From Pelosinus sp. (lineage in GTDB: Bacteria > Bacillota > Negativicutes > DSM-13327): a stretch of DNA of 37,109 nt. Position 1 is the stretch's first letter. Each line of letters opens with the position of its first letter. The stretch covers positions 1 through 37,109 of the forward strand of contig JARBUM010000019.1 of NCBI GenBank assembly GCA_029239675.1, written 5' to 3'. The translations under genes and the position numbers were made by a program. Below, piece by piece: positions 16,283-24,485 of the stretch. Under the pieces are notes generated by a model. It was not told the DNA's origin, did no database searches, and saw only the letters and a program-made list of their open reading frames with translations.

Positions 16283-17071
16283 ATGGACATAGTAGTTTGT
16301 GTCAAGCAAGTACCGGATACTACGGAAGTAAGGATTGACCCGGAAACAAATACCCTTATTCGCCAAGGTGTACCAAGTATTGTGAATCCATTTGATAAGA
16401 ATGCATTGGAAGCCGCATTGCAGCTTAGAGAAAAACATGGTGGTAAGGTTACTGTCCTTTCTATGGGCCCCTTGCAGACTAAAGAGGCACTAAAAGAATG
16501 TTTGGCCATGGGGGCTGATGAAGCCATCCTCATGAGTGATCGTGCTTTTGGCGGTTCTGATACCTTGGCTACCAGCCATGCATTAGCAGCTGGTATTCGG
16601 AAAATGGGCAAGGTGGACATTATTCTTTGTGGTAAACAAGCCATTGATGGTGATACGGCTCAAGTCGGGCCTGAAATCGCCGAACATTTAGATATTACTC
16701 AGGTTACATATGTGTCAAAAATCAATACAGTAGACGAGCAAATGATTTGTGTAGAACGGGAACACGAAGAAGGCTATGAGGTAATCCAAGCGCAAATGCC
16801 TGTATTGCTGACCGTTGTTAAGTCCATTAATGAACCTCGGTATCCTACAGTAAAAGGCACGATGAAAGCAAACCGTAAAGAAATACCTGTTTGGACAGTA
16901 GATGATGTACAGGTAGATCGGGATGCTCTTGGACTCAAAGGCTCACCAACCCAAGTGCGTCGAATTTTTACCCCTGAACGTCGTGTGCAGGGTGAAATCA
17001 TGGAAGCCGATACGGCAAAAGAAGCCGCAGCAATGCTTGTGAAACGACTAGTAGAAGTAAAAATTATCTAG
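16283..17071 (+). CDS. etfB: Electron transfer flavoprotein beta subunit (copy 1)
   Basis: A 262-residue EtfB. It begins MDIVVCVKQVPDT and has NPFDKNALEAALQL and CGKQAIDGDTAQVGPEIAEH, the nucleotide-binding motifs of the family. With EtfA it carries electrons to or from the acyl-CoA dehydrogenase; in bifurcating Etf this subunit holds the FAD that splits electrons between crotonyl-CoA and ferredoxin. AGGGGGA lies seven bases before ATG 16283; an ATG at 16256 lacks a ribosome site. etfA follows 15 bases after the stop codon. A second etfB (36611) shares most of its sequence. Confidence 0.92.
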   Translation: MDIVVCVKQVPDTTEVRIDPETNTLIRQGVPSIVNPFDKNALEAALQLREKHGGKVTVLSMGPLQTKEALKECLAMGADEAILMSDRAFGGSDTLATSHALAAGIRKMGKVDIILCGKQAIDGDTAQVGPEIAEHLDITQVTYVSKINTVDEQMICVEREHEEGYEVIQAQMPVLLTVVKSINEPRYPTVKGTMKANRKEIPVWTVDDVQVDRDALGLKGSPTQVRRIFTPERRVQGEIMEADTAKEAAAMLVKRLVEVKII

Positions 17072-17086
17072 GTAGGGGGTGAAAAA

Positions 17087-18286
17087 ATGGCTGTAAAAGT
17101 GAAACCAGAAGAGTGTATTGGCTGTACTGCTTGTGTAGGCGCCTGTCCCTTTGGAGCGATTGTGATGGAAGAAGGCAAAGCCTTTATTACAGATGCTTGT
17201 ACTGCTTGTGGTGCTTGTATTGATGTCTGTCCTGTTGGCGCGATTATTCGTGAAGAAGAAGAAAAGAACATAGCAATGAATAAAGAGGACTATAAAGGTG
17301 TTTGGGTCTATATTGAGCAAGTTGGCGGGCAAGCGCGTAATGTAGGGTATGAATTGCTTAATGAAGGACGCAAACTGGCTGATGCTATGGGGCAAGAATT
17401 ATCTGGGGTACTTATTGGTGATAAAGTTGACGAGCTTACCAAAGAGATCTTTGCTCGGGGTGCTGATAAAATATACTTGGTAGAAGGCAAAGAATTTACT
17501 CATTACAGTACAGATGCCTATACCATAACACTTACTGATCTCATTCAAACGTATAAGCCTGCTGTTATTTTGATGGGGGCAACCAATGATGGAAGAGATT
17601 TAGGACCTAGAGTAGCTTGTCGAGTCGGTACTGGCTTGACTGCCGATTGTACGAATCTTGGGATTGACGAAAAGACTGGTTTGGTAGCTTGGACTCGTCC
17701 TGCATTTGGCGGCAATATTATGGCAACGATTCTTTGTCCTGATCATCGTCCGCAAATGGGTACCATACGTCCGAATGTTTTTAAACGCTCAGCACCAGAT
17801 TATTCAAGAACTGGTGAGATCATTAACGTGGCTAGTAAGGTACAAATGTCAGATATTCGCACTAAATTACTTGATCTCATCCGCGTAGGCACAGAGTCGG
17901 TCAATTTGGAAGAAGCTGAAATTATCGTATCTGGTGGTCGAGGTCTTACTAAGCCTGAAAGCTTTGCTTTGATTGAAGAGCTAGCTAATGTGTTAGGAGG
18001 AGCCGTAGGTGCTTCTCGGGCAGCGGTTGATGCTGGCTGGAAGCCTGCACTATATCAGGTAGGTCAGACTGGGAAAACCGTTGGGCCTAAAGTATATTTT
18101 GCTTGTGGTATTTCCGGTGCCATACAGCATGTAGCTGGGATGTCATCATCTGATATTGTTATTGCTATTAATAAAGATCCGGATGCGCCTATCTTCAAGA
18201 TCGCTAATTATGGCATTGTTGGTGACGTGATGGAAGTGATTCCTGCTTTAATTGATGAAATCAAAAAAATTAAAGCTGCTGGTTAG
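17087..18286 (+). CDS. etfA: Electron transfer flavoprotein alpha subunit with N-terminal ferredoxin domain
   Basis: A 399-residue EtfA, longer than the usual ~320 because residues 1-62 are a two-cluster ferredoxin domain ([32 protein letters not shown], eight cysteines). The central domain and the C-terminal FAD-binding part follow, with [43 protein letters not shown] and [15 protein letters not shown]. EtfA with extra Fe-S clusters is known from anaerobes, and the domain may accept electrons from or donate them to ferredoxin. It is the last gene before an intergenic palindromic repeat. An AGGGGGTG ribosome site precedes the ATG. Confidence 0.93.
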   Translation: MAVKVKPEECIGCTACVGACPFGAIVMEEGKAFITDACTACGACIDVCPVGAIIREEEEKNIAMNKEDYKGVWVYIEQVGGQARNVGYELLNEGRKLADAMGQELSGVLIGDKVDELTKEIFARGADKIYLVEGKEFTHYSTDAYTITLTDLIQTYKPAVILMGATNDGRDLGPRVACRVGTGLTADCTNLGIDEKTGLVAWTRPAFGGNIMATILCPDHRPQMGTIRPNVFKRSAPDYSRTGEIINVASKVQMSDIRTKLLDLIRVGTESVNLEEAEIIVSGGRGLTKPESFALIEELANVLGGAVGASRAAVDAGWKPALYQVGQTGKTVGPKVYFACGISGAIQHVAGMSSSDIVIAINKDPDAPIFKIANYGIVGDVMEVIPALIDEIKKIKAAG

Positions 18287-18319
18287 ATTACCAACGAAAC
18301 TTGACTTGAAAAGTGATTG

Positions 18320-18390
18320 AACCGCAGAAGTGCAGAGAACACAGAGGGTATTTAAAGTGCCTCTTGGCGTCCTCTGCGTCTTTGCGGTTT
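18320..18390. repeat. Dispersed palindromic repeat, copy 1
   Basis: The arm from AACCGCAGAAG through GAACACAGAGG (18320-18347) is complementary to CCTCTGCGTCTTTGCGGTT (18371-18389) around an AT-rich loop. Related copies are at 22201, 29051, 33622, 33707 and 33793. It separates etfA from the 3-hydroxybutyryl-CoA dehydrogenase gene. Confidence 0.7.
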
Positions 18391-18440
18391 AAAAGGTTCT
18401 ATATTTTAAAATTGTATTTAATATTGGGGAGGTTTTTGGG

Positions 18441-19301
18441 ATGGAGATTAAACGCGTATTAGTTATTGGCGCAGGACAAATGGGGAGCGGTATTGCTCAA
18501 GTTATGGCACAAGGTGGTTTGGATGTAGTATTGCGCGACATTAAAGAAGAGTTTGTGCAAAAAGGTATTAAAGGAATTGAAAAAAACTTAGCCCGTGCAG
18601 TAGAAAAGAATAAAATGACTGCTGAAGATAAAGATGCTACATTGAAACGTATTTGTGGAGTAGTAGAATTGGATGCTGCATCTTGTAATGTAGATCTTGT
18701 TATTGAAGCTGCTGTAGAAAACATGGATATTAAGCGGGACATTTTCCAGACGTTAGATAGATTGTGCCCAGCTCACACTATTTTGGGAACCAATACTTCC
18801 TCCTTGCCTGTTACTGCTGTGGGGGCGACCACGAAGCGTGCAGACAAAGTAATTGGTATGCATTTCTTTAATCCAGCGCCAGTCATGAAATTGGTTGAAG
18901 TCATTAATGGTCTGGCAACCAGTGAGGAAACCTTTGCTAGTGTAAAAGCCCTTGCAGAACAATTGGGTAAAACACCAGTAAAAGTTGCTGATTTCCCTGG
19001 TTTCATCGGTAACCGTATTATGATCCCTATGATTAACGAAGCGATATTTACTTTAATGGAAGGGGTAGCCAGTGCAGAGGATATTGATAATGTAGCAAAA
19101 ATGGGTTTTAATCATCCAATGGGACCATTAGCATTATCTGACTTAATTGGTAATGATACTGTACTTTATATTATGGAAGTGCTACATGAAGGCTATGGCG
19201 ATCCGAAGTATCGTCCATGCCCATTATTGAAGAAAATGGTACAAGCAGGTTATTTGGGACGCAAATCTGGTAAAGGCTTTTATGATTACAGCTTAAAATA
19301 A
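18441..19301 (+). CDS. 3-hydroxybutyryl-CoA dehydrogenase
   Basis: A 286-residue dehydrogenase of the Hbd/PaaH type. [19 protein letters not shown] is the NAD-binding Rossmann motif. [26 protein letters not shown] with the catalytic histidine, and [18 protein letters not shown] match the family, and [11 protein letters not shown] ends the protein. It interconverts acetoacetyl-CoA and (S)-3-hydroxybutyryl-CoA. GGGGAGG precedes the ATG. It lies between etfA and crotonase, completing the route from acetyl-CoA to butyryl-CoA. The repeat upstream may partly uncouple it from the sigma-54 transcript. Confidence 0.94.
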   Translation: MEIKRVLVIGAGQMGSGIAQVMAQGGLDVVLRDIKEEFVQKGIKGIEKNLARAVEKNKMTAEDKDATLKRICGVVELDAASCNVDLVIEAAVENMDIKRDIFQTLDRLCPAHTILGTNTSSLPVTAVGATTKRADKVIGMHFFNPAPVMKLVEVINGLATSEETFASVKALAEQLGKTPVKVADFPGFIGNRIMIPMINEAIFTLMEGVASAEDIDNVAKMGFNHPMGPLALSDLIGNDTVLYIMEVLHEGYGDPKYRPCPLLKKMVQAGYLGRKSGKGFYDYSLK

Positions 19302-19327
19302 AGAAGAATTAGTTAAAATAGAAGGTA

Positions 19328-19362
19328 GGCTTATGCGAATCTGAATCAGTTTCGCATAAGCC
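19328..19362 (+). other. Hairpin between Hbd and crotonase genes
   Basis: GGCTTATGCGAA (19328-19339) pairs with TTCGCATAAGCC (19351-19362). The tail is not a clean T-run (TTAGTCATTG), so this may be a weak terminator or an RNA stability element. Confidence 0.5.
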
Positions 19363-19421
19363 TTAGTCATTGTTACTTGTGAGTATATGAATTTAAAAAG
19401 CAGAACGGGAGTGTGTTTTTT

Positions 19422-20207
19422 ATGAGTCAATATACTAATCTTTTATTTGAAACAAAGGACAATATTGGTTTTATTACGTTATATAGACCTAGAAGTTTGA
19501 ATGCTCTTAATACTGAACTTTTACAGGAACTAAGTAACTTGTTAGATCGGATCGATCAAGATAAATCAGTAAAAGTAGTTATTATTACTGGTAGTGGTGA
19601 AAAAGCTTTTGTTGCCGGGGCTGACATAGTTGAGATGCAAGGCTTGACTGCGATAGAAGGCCGCAATTTTGGAAAAATTGCACAAGCAACGTTCAATAAG
19701 CTTGAAAATTTGTCACAGCCAGTGATTGCAGCTGTCAATGGCTTTGCTTTAGGCGGTGGTTGTGAATTAGCGATGGCTTGTGATATTCGTATTGCTTCTG
19801 AAAAGGCTAAGTTTGGCCAGCCAGAAGTTTCTTTAGGTATTACCCCTGGTTTTGGTGGTACACAACGGTTGCCAAGGTTAATTGGTAAAGGAAGAGCTAA
19901 AGAGCTAATTTATACTGGTGATATGATTGATGCTGGAGAGGCGTATCGTATGGGATTAGTTAATAAAGTAGTAGCGCCAGAGGACCTGATTAACGCGGCT
20001 CAAGGAATGGCAGAGAAAATAATTTCTCGGGCTTCCATCGCTGTACAGTTATCAAAAGCTGCTGTTAATGAAGGTCTAAATATGGACCTTGCATCAGGTA
20101 TAGCTTACGAGGCAGAAGTATTTGGTTTATGCTTTGCCACTGAGGATCAAAAAGAAGGCATGACTGCATTTTTAGAAAAAAGGCAGGCAAGTTTTTCTGG
20201 CAAATAG
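19422..20207 (+). CDS. Enoyl-CoA hydratase / 3-hydroxybutyryl-CoA dehydratase (crotonase)
   Basis: A 261-residue crotonase-fold enzyme. AGADIVEM and NGFALGGGCELAMACD form the oxyanion hole and bring the first catalytic glutamate, and FGQPEVSLGITPGFGGTQRL brings the second. It hydrates crotonyl-CoA to (S)-3-hydroxybutyryl-CoA or the reverse. GGGAG lies ten bases before ATG 19422; a GTG at 19413 would add three residues and seems less likely. It is the last gene of the beta-oxidation cluster. Together with copy 1 of acd, etfBA, hbd and thiolase the set is complete. Confidence 0.93.
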   Translation: MSQYTNLLFETKDNIGFITLYRPRSLNALNTELLQELSNLLDRIDQDKSVKVVIITGSGEKAFVAGADIVEMQGLTAIEGRNFGKIAQATFNKLENLSQPVIAAVNGFALGGGCELAMACDIRIASEKAKFGQPEVSLGITPGFGGTQRLPRLIGKGRAKELIYTGDMIDAGEAYRMGLVNKVVAPEDLINAAQGMAEKIISRASIAVQLSKAAVNEGLNMDLASGIAYEAEVFGLCFATEDQKEGMTAFLEKRQASFSGK

Positions 20208-20236
20208 TAAATTTTAGCTATAGATAAAGAAGACTT

Positions 20237-20268
20237 GATTCAGGTGGAGTTTTAAATCCATCTGAATC
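20237..20268 (+). other. Hairpin after the crotonase gene
   Basis: GATTCAGGTGGA (20237-20248) pairs with TCCATCTGAATC (20257-20268) with one wobble. Little T-run follows. It probably marks the 3' end of the cluster mRNA. Confidence 0.5.
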
Positions 20269-20304
20269 TTAGTGGCACTTATTCAAGGACTTGGTCGTCG
20301 GATA

Positions 20305-20380
20305 ATCTTTTAGAGTGAACCTCTTTCAGGTGCATGCAGTAAACACATGTACCAAATGGAAGAGGTTTCTCTAAAAAGAT
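20305..20380. repeat. Long imperfect inverted repeat before the chemoreceptor gene
   Basis: ATCTTTTAGAG (20305-20315) pairs with CTCTAAAAAGAT (20369-20380, one bulged A). AACCTCTTTC (20318-20327) pairs with GGAAGAGGTT (20358-20367), and GGTGCATG (20329-20336) with CATGTACC (20346-20353). The loop is only nine bases. It could be a terminator-like structure, a small MITE-like remnant or a structured leader. Confidence 0.6.
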
Positions 20381-20462
20381 GTGCGTATCTATTACTTTAG
20401 ATAGAGGTAAAAGGGATTGTTTTTTGATAAAATAAATAAATTAAGGTAAAAGGAGGCTGGAA

Positions 20463-22190
20463 ATGAAGATTGGTCAGAAGATTTCATTGTCCTTAGCAAT
20501 TATTTTAGGTTTAATCCTTATTATGGGAATTTTTTCTCTATGGTCTTCTAATAAGATAAAAGATGGTGTTGGTGATATACAATCTAGTAATGCCAGAGCG
20601 ATTATTTCAGCAAAGGCTGAGAATGAATATACCGGTGCTGTATTGGAGATTCGACGTTACATAGCAGATGGAGATGAAAAGTATAGTAAGAATTTTGAGG
20701 ATAAACTAGTAGCAGTTATTGAATTGGAAAAAGAACTTCTTCGTTTGACGCCCCAGGCTAAGAGAGGCGATGTAGAAAAGCTACTTGACGATACTGAAAA
20801 ATATAAAAATGGTGTAGTCACAAGATTGATTCCGGTATTACGAGAGCAATATAAGGAAAAAACAGCTGGAAATCAAGAAAAGGCAAATGCACTTTCTCAA
20901 AGCAGCGGTGCCATTACTCGTGAATTGACGCCATTTGCCCAAGCGATACAAAAGGCCCTCCATACCAGTGTAGAGGTTAACTCCAATGATGCCATTGCAG
21001 AAGTAACCCAAGTGAATCAAAAAGTGGCAAGTAGTATTTACACAGCAGTCGTATTAAGCGTGCTTGCATTAGCCTTTGGTGTGATACTAAGTATTTATTT
21101 AACCAAGCAGATTACTACACCTATCAGTAGAATTACTAATGATATAGATCACATGGCAGCGGGTGATTTTACAGGCAAGGATGATCCAGGGCTCAAAGCC
21201 AGAAGTGATGAATTTGGACATGTAGCAGCCTCACTTTCCGAAATGAAGATGAATTTGAAGGCATTGATTTTAAATGTACAAGAAAAGACAGAGTTGCTTT
21301 CCAATTATTCAGAGGAATTGTATGTTAGTGCAGAACAGTCTGCCCAGGCATCTGGTCAGGTAGCAGAATCGATTATGAGTGTAGTTGCAGGAACAGATAA
21401 ACAAGCAAAATCTGTACATACTACTTTAGAAGTGGTGGAAAAATCTGCAACGGATTCTAGAATGGTAGCAGATAATGCAAAGAATACAGTTACTACATCT
21501 AATGCAACTACTGCAGCAGCAGTAGAGGGGGAAAAGTTAATACTTTCTGCCCAACGTCAGATGAATAGTATCGAAAGCACAGTAGGAAGTTCAGCGCAGA
21601 TTGTAGAGAAATTGGGTGAACGTTCTAAGCATATAGGACAAATCGTAGACACGATTACAGGAATCGCTGGACAAACTAATCTTTTAGCACTAAATGCTGC
21701 TATTGAAGCGGCTCGTGCAGGGGAGCAAGGTCGAGGTTTTGCTGTAGTTGCAGAAGAAGTACGGAAGTTGGCAGAACAATCGGAAGATGCTGCTAAGATG
21801 ATTGCCCAATTAATTGGAGAAATTCAATCTGAAACAGATCAGGCAGTTGTGGCTATGCATAGTGGCACAGAAGAAGTTCGACTTGGCGGTAAAGTAGTGG
21901 CAGATGCTGGGATAGCCTTTCAGAACATTATACAACTTGTTAAAGAAATTACCACAGAGGTAACGGAAATCGCTAAATCTGGGGAAGAAGCATTAGCCAA
22001 TAGTCAGGAGATCGTTGGAATCGTTCGTGGAATCAACGAAGTCACACAAGATACTGCAGCGCAAACCCAGACGGTTTCAGCGGCTACAGAGGAACAGACA
22101 GCATCTATGGAAGAAATCGCAGCTACTAGTCGCAGCCTTACTAATATGGCTGAAGAATTGCAACAGGCAGTACATAAATTTAAGGTGTAA
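20463..22190 (+). CDS. Methyl-accepting chemotaxis protein
   Basis: A 575-residue chemoreceptor. Residues 7-28 form the first membrane span (LSLAIILGLILIMGIFSLW). About 30-188 is a helical, mostly extracellular sensor of four-helix-bundle type, and about 190-213 the second span. A HAMP domain follows (TKQITTPISRITNDIDHMAA), and residues 290-575 form the signalling coiled coil with the conserved tip around NLLALNAAIEAARAGEQGRG. It sends ligand signals to CheA/CheW in the membrane array. There is no C-terminal CheR-binding pentapeptide. It sits between the two sigma-54-linked acid-metabolism clusters, so it may sense a short-chain acid; that is inference from place only. AGGAGG precedes the ATG. 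Confidence 0.92.
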   Translation: MKIGQKISLSLAIILGLILIMGIFSLWSSNKIKDGVGDIQSSNARAIISAKAENEYTGAVLEIRRYIADGDEKYSKNFEDKLVAVIELEKELLRLTPQAKRGDVEKLLDDTEKYKNGVVTRLIPVLREQYKEKTAGNQEKANALSQSSGAITRELTPFAQAIQKALHTSVEVNSNDAIAEVTQVNQKVASSIYTAVVLSVLALAFGVILSIYLTKQITTPISRITNDIDHMAAGDFTGKDDPGLKARSDEFGHVAASLSEMKMNLKALILNVQEKTELLSNYSEELYVSAEQSAQASGQVAESIMSVVAGTDKQAKSVHTTLEVVEKSATDSRMVADNAKNTVTTSNATTAAAVEGEKLILSAQRQMNSIESTVGSSAQIVEKLGERSKHIGQIVDTITGIAGQTNLLALNAAIEAARAGEQGRGFAVVAEEVRKLAEQSEDAAKMIAQLIGEIQSETDQAVVAMHSGTEEVRLGGKVVADAGIAFQNIIQLVKEITTEVTEIAKSGEEALANSQEIVGIVRGINEVTQDTAAQTQTVSAATEEQTASMEEIAATSRSLTNMAEELQQAVHKFKV

Positions 22191-22200
22191 ATAAAAGATA

Positions 22201-22311
22201 AAACGTTTTGAAACACAAAGACGCAAAGCCGCTTACGCGGACACAAAGAACACAAAGGGGTTATGATAAACTCGTCTTTGTGTTCTTTGTGCATCTTTGT
22301 GAACTCTGTGC
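22201..22311. repeat. Dispersed palindromic repeat, copy 2 (ACAAAG-type)
   Basis: The segment from GTTTTGAAACACAAAGACGC through GAACACAAAGG (22204-22258) is followed by a partly complementary CTTTGTGTTCTTTGTGC arm (22276-22292). The first 55 bases recur in reverse orientation at 33707-33764, including the small internal palindrome around GCTTACGC. Confidence 0.65.
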
Positions 22312-22329
22312 TTCACTTGCTTGCATAAA

Positions 22330-22374
22330 AGGCCCCCCTTCGTATCCTAAGATACGAAGGGGGGCCTCATCATA
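22330..22374 (-). terminator. GC-rich terminator between converging MCP and MaoC genes
   Basis: A 17-bp perfect stem (22330-22346 with 22351-22367, AGGCCCCCCTTCGTATC) around CTAA. The minus strand continues TTTTATGC, so it terminates the leftward permease-MaoC transcript. It can also block the rightward chemoreceptor transcript. Confidence 0.75.
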
Positions 22375-22385
22375 CTAATGTAGTT

Positions 22386-22802
22386 TTATTTCTTCATTAC
22401 AGTAGCTTTGCCATCAATCACGATTGTTCCTTCTTGATTTGTAACTACTGTTCTAAAGATCAAACGATTCTTTGCTTCAATTTTTTCAATCACTTCTACC
22501 GTAGCTGTTACCGTATCTCCAATTTTTACAGGAGCCTTGAAAGCTAATTCTTGTCCCATATAAATGGTGTTAGCACCAGGTAAGGTAGTACCAAGTACAG
22601 CGGAGATGAAGCCTGCTGACAACATGCCATGAGCAATGCGCTCTTTAAACATGCTGGTCTTAGCAAACTCTGCATTCACATGTACAGGATTAAAATCTCC
22701 AGTTAAACCAGCGAAGGTATATACATCATATTCCGTTACGGTTTTAGACATGCTGGCTTTGTCGCCAACTTGAATATCCACAAACTTTACGTCTTGTATC
22801 AT
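22386..22802 (-). CDS. MaoC-family (R)-specific enoyl-CoA hydratase
   Basis: A 138-residue single hot-dog domain protein. FAGLTGDFNPVHVNAEFA holds the catalytic Asp and His of (R)-hydratases (D36, H41), and RIAHGMLSAGFIS completes the active site. PhaJ-like enzymes convert crotonyl-CoA and (R)-3-hydroxybutyryl-CoA. GAGGGTG precedes ATG 22802; the GTG at 22811 is less likely. It is encoded 23 bases after the GntP-type permease gene and shares its sigma-54 promoter. This is important for interpretation: an (R)-hydratase lets imported D-3-hydroxybutyrate, once on CoA, enter the crotonyl-CoA pool, complementing the (S)-specific Hbd/crotonase at 18441-20207. Confidence 0.88.
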   Translation of the reverse strand: MIQDVKFVDIQVGDKASMSKTVTEYDVYTFAGLTGDFNPVHVNAEFAKTSMFKERIAHGMLSAGFISAVLGTTLPGANTIYMGQELAFKAPVKIGDTVTATVEVIEKIEAKNRLIFRTVVTNQEGTIVIDGKATVMKK

Positions 22803-22825
22803 GGAAAACACCCTCTCTTAATTTA

Positions 22826-24223
22826 TTACAGAATCCCAGTGGTAGCGTGAAGTAAAATGATTACAAAGACCATAAGGGTTTTGAGTACAGTCAGTACGAA
22901 AATGTCACCATAGGAGTCTTTGTGAGTCAGTCCACAAACAGCAAGTAATGTGATTACGGCACCATTATGTGGTAATGTATCCATACCACCAGAAGCCATG
23001 GAAGCGACTCTGTGTAGAATTTCAGGGGACATACCGATGGAATTTGCCCAAGCTAGCCAATCTTTAGCCATTAAGTCTAAAGCGATGGACATACCACCAG
23101 AGGCTGAACCAGTAACACCAGCTAAGATGTTTACAGTTACTGCTTCTGATACTAGAGGTGAGCCACCTACTTTAATACTCATTAAAGCATTTGAGATGTG
23201 TTTAAAGCCGGAAAGGGAAGAAATTACATTGCCATATCCAACTTCAGATGCAGTGTTCATAATCGCTAACAAGGAACCGATGGCACCAGCATTTAAGGAT
23301 TTAGCCAAGAGGCCTTTACCCAGATTGTTGAAGCCAAGAGCAATTGCTAACAGAATACCACATACTAGGGCAATGATGAGTGACCAGATACTAATAACAT
23401 TTTTAAGCGCTGGTGCAGTTAAAGGAAGTTTCATTGCTTGGAAAGGTGCAAGCATATTAGGATCCCATGTGAAGACTTGTGTCATAACATAATTTACAAC
23501 TAATACTGTTAACAATGGTAAAATCGCAACTTGTATGGATGGTAATTTAATTGAAGCGGAAGGCTCAGCTTCGTTTAATGTGTGTACACCATATCCTTCA
23601 CCGTTGTTAGCAGCTTGTTTGCGACGACGCTCTAACCACATAACACCCAAGGTAAAGATCGAAATACCGCCAATGAGGCCTAAGATCGGTGCTGCATAAA
23701 TGTTAGTACCAAAAAAGTTAGTTGGTATCAAATTCTGAATTTGCGGAGTGCCAGGTAAGCAGTCCATAGTTGCAGTAAAAGCTCCTAGAGCAATTGCAGC
23801 TGGTAATAATCTTTTAGGAATGTCAGCTTCTTTAAATAATGCAGAAGCAAATGGATATACTGCAAACACTACTACGAACAAACTTACACCACCGTAAGTA
23901 AGTGCTGCGCCAGCAAGAACAACTGCTAAGATAGCACGTTCTTTCCCTAGAGTTTTCATGATTGAATGAGCAATACCTTTCGCAAGGCCGGTGTCTTCCA
24001 TGATTTTGCCAAACACGGCACCTAATAAGAATACGGGGAAAAAGGATTTAATATAGGTGACTGCTTTAGCCATAAATAGTTCTGTATAAGCTGGCATTAA
24101 TGGTAATCCAGACATAGATGCTGCTAATAAAGCAAACACAGGTGCAAACAGGATAACCGAAAAACCTCTATACGCAAAAAACATTAAAAGAAATAAACTT
24201 AAGATAATACCTACTACTTCCAA
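22826..24223 (-). CDS. GntP-family permease (probable hydroxy-acid/3-hydroxybutyrate transporter)
   Basis: A 465-residue integral membrane protein with roughly 12 hydrophobic spans and no signal peptide. FGKIMEDTGLAKGIA, GGVSLFVVVFAVYPFA, FTATMDCLPGTPQIQNLIPT, TGSASGGMSIAL and MDTLPHNGAVITLL are typical of the GntP/citrate-superfamily permeases, which include gluconate and D-beta-hydroxybutyrate transporters. The operon partner is an (R)-enoyl-CoA hydratase, and the promoter is of sigma-54 type and nearly identical to that of the CoA-transferase cluster. I therefore favour uptake of a short hydroxy or fatty acid over gluconate. No kinases or sugar-acid genes are nearby. Confidence 0.85.
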   Translation of the reverse strand: MEVVGIILSLFLLMFFAYRGFSVILFAPVFALLAASMSGLPLMPAYTELFMAKAVTYIKSFFPVFLLGAVFGKIMEDTGLAKGIAHSIMKTLGKERAILAVVLAGAALTYGGVSLFVVVFAVYPFASALFKEADIPKRLLPAAIALGAFTATMDCLPGTPQIQNLIPTNFFGTNIYAAPILGLIGGISIFTLGVMWLERRRKQAANNGEGYGVHTLNEAEPSASIKLPSIQVAILPLLTVLVVNYVMTQVFTWDPNMLAPFQAMKLPLTAPALKNVISIWSLIIALVCGILLAIALGFNNLGKGLLAKSLNAGAIGSLLAIMNTASEVGYGNVISSLSGFKHISNALMSIKVGGSPLVSEAVTVNILAGVTGSASGGMSIALDLMAKDWLAWANSIGMSPEILHRVASMASGGMDTLPHNGAVITLLAVCGLTHKDSYGDIFVLTVLKTLMVFVIILLHATTGIL

Positions 24224-24306
24224 AATTATTACCTCCCATATTTTAGTGTGATTCTAAAAGCAAGCTATTGTATTTGATAAGCCTCCTTTCATTATATCTA
24301 ATATAT

Positions 24307-24325
24307 ATGCAAATCTTGTGCCAAT
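24307..24325 (-). promoter_or_regulatory. Sigma-54 (-24/-12) promoter of the permease-MaoC operon
   Basis: On the minus strand TTGGCACAAGATTTGCAT has GG (24322-24321) and GC (24310-24309) separated by ten bases, an excellent match to TGGCAC-N5-TTGCA. It lies about 85 bases before the permease ATG. Confidence 0.85.
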
Positions 24326-24370
24326 TCAAATTAGCATGAAAATGAACTGTTTTCTGTTTCTTAGATATTT

Positions 24371-24417
24371 TCATGTACATATATATAGACAGTATGTACA
24401 TGAAAAGAGACATACTG
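24371..24417. promoter_or_regulatory. Putative enhancer sites for the sigma-54 regulator
   Basis: TCATGTACAT (24371-24380) and ATGTACATGA (24394-24403) are perfect inverted repeats. CAGTATGT (24390-24397) and ACATACTG (24410-24417) form a second, overlapping inverted repeat. They lie 50-95 bases upstream of the leftward sigma-54 promoter, and the first shares ATGTACA-N7-AGACAG-N2-TGTA with 11975-12000. Confidence 0.6.
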
Positions 24418-24458
24418 TTAGAACATAACGATATTATACTTTACAACAAGGCTTATTT

Positions 24459-24485
24459 ATATTCCAATTAGTTGGAATATTTTTG
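24459..24485 (+). other. Small hairpin with T-run upstream of the enhancer-binding protein gene
   Basis: ATATTCCAA (24459-24467) pairs with TTGGAATAT (24472-24480) around TTAG and is followed by TTTTTG. No rightward gene precedes it, so it could end a leader transcript or be an operator. The rest of 24486-24660 is AT-rich with no clear signal except the ribosome site at the gene start. Confidence 0.4.

Noticed and set aside
20281-20460. Riboswitch (cyclic-di-GMP type) before the chemoreceptor gene
   Set aside because: The conserved core bases of that riboswitch class are not present; only a long simple inverted repeat is seen.
22950-23492. 180-codon ORF opposite the GntP permease gene
   Set aside because: It is antisense to a clear membrane-protein gene with strong family motifs; proline- and methionine-rich translation is typical of a shadow frame.
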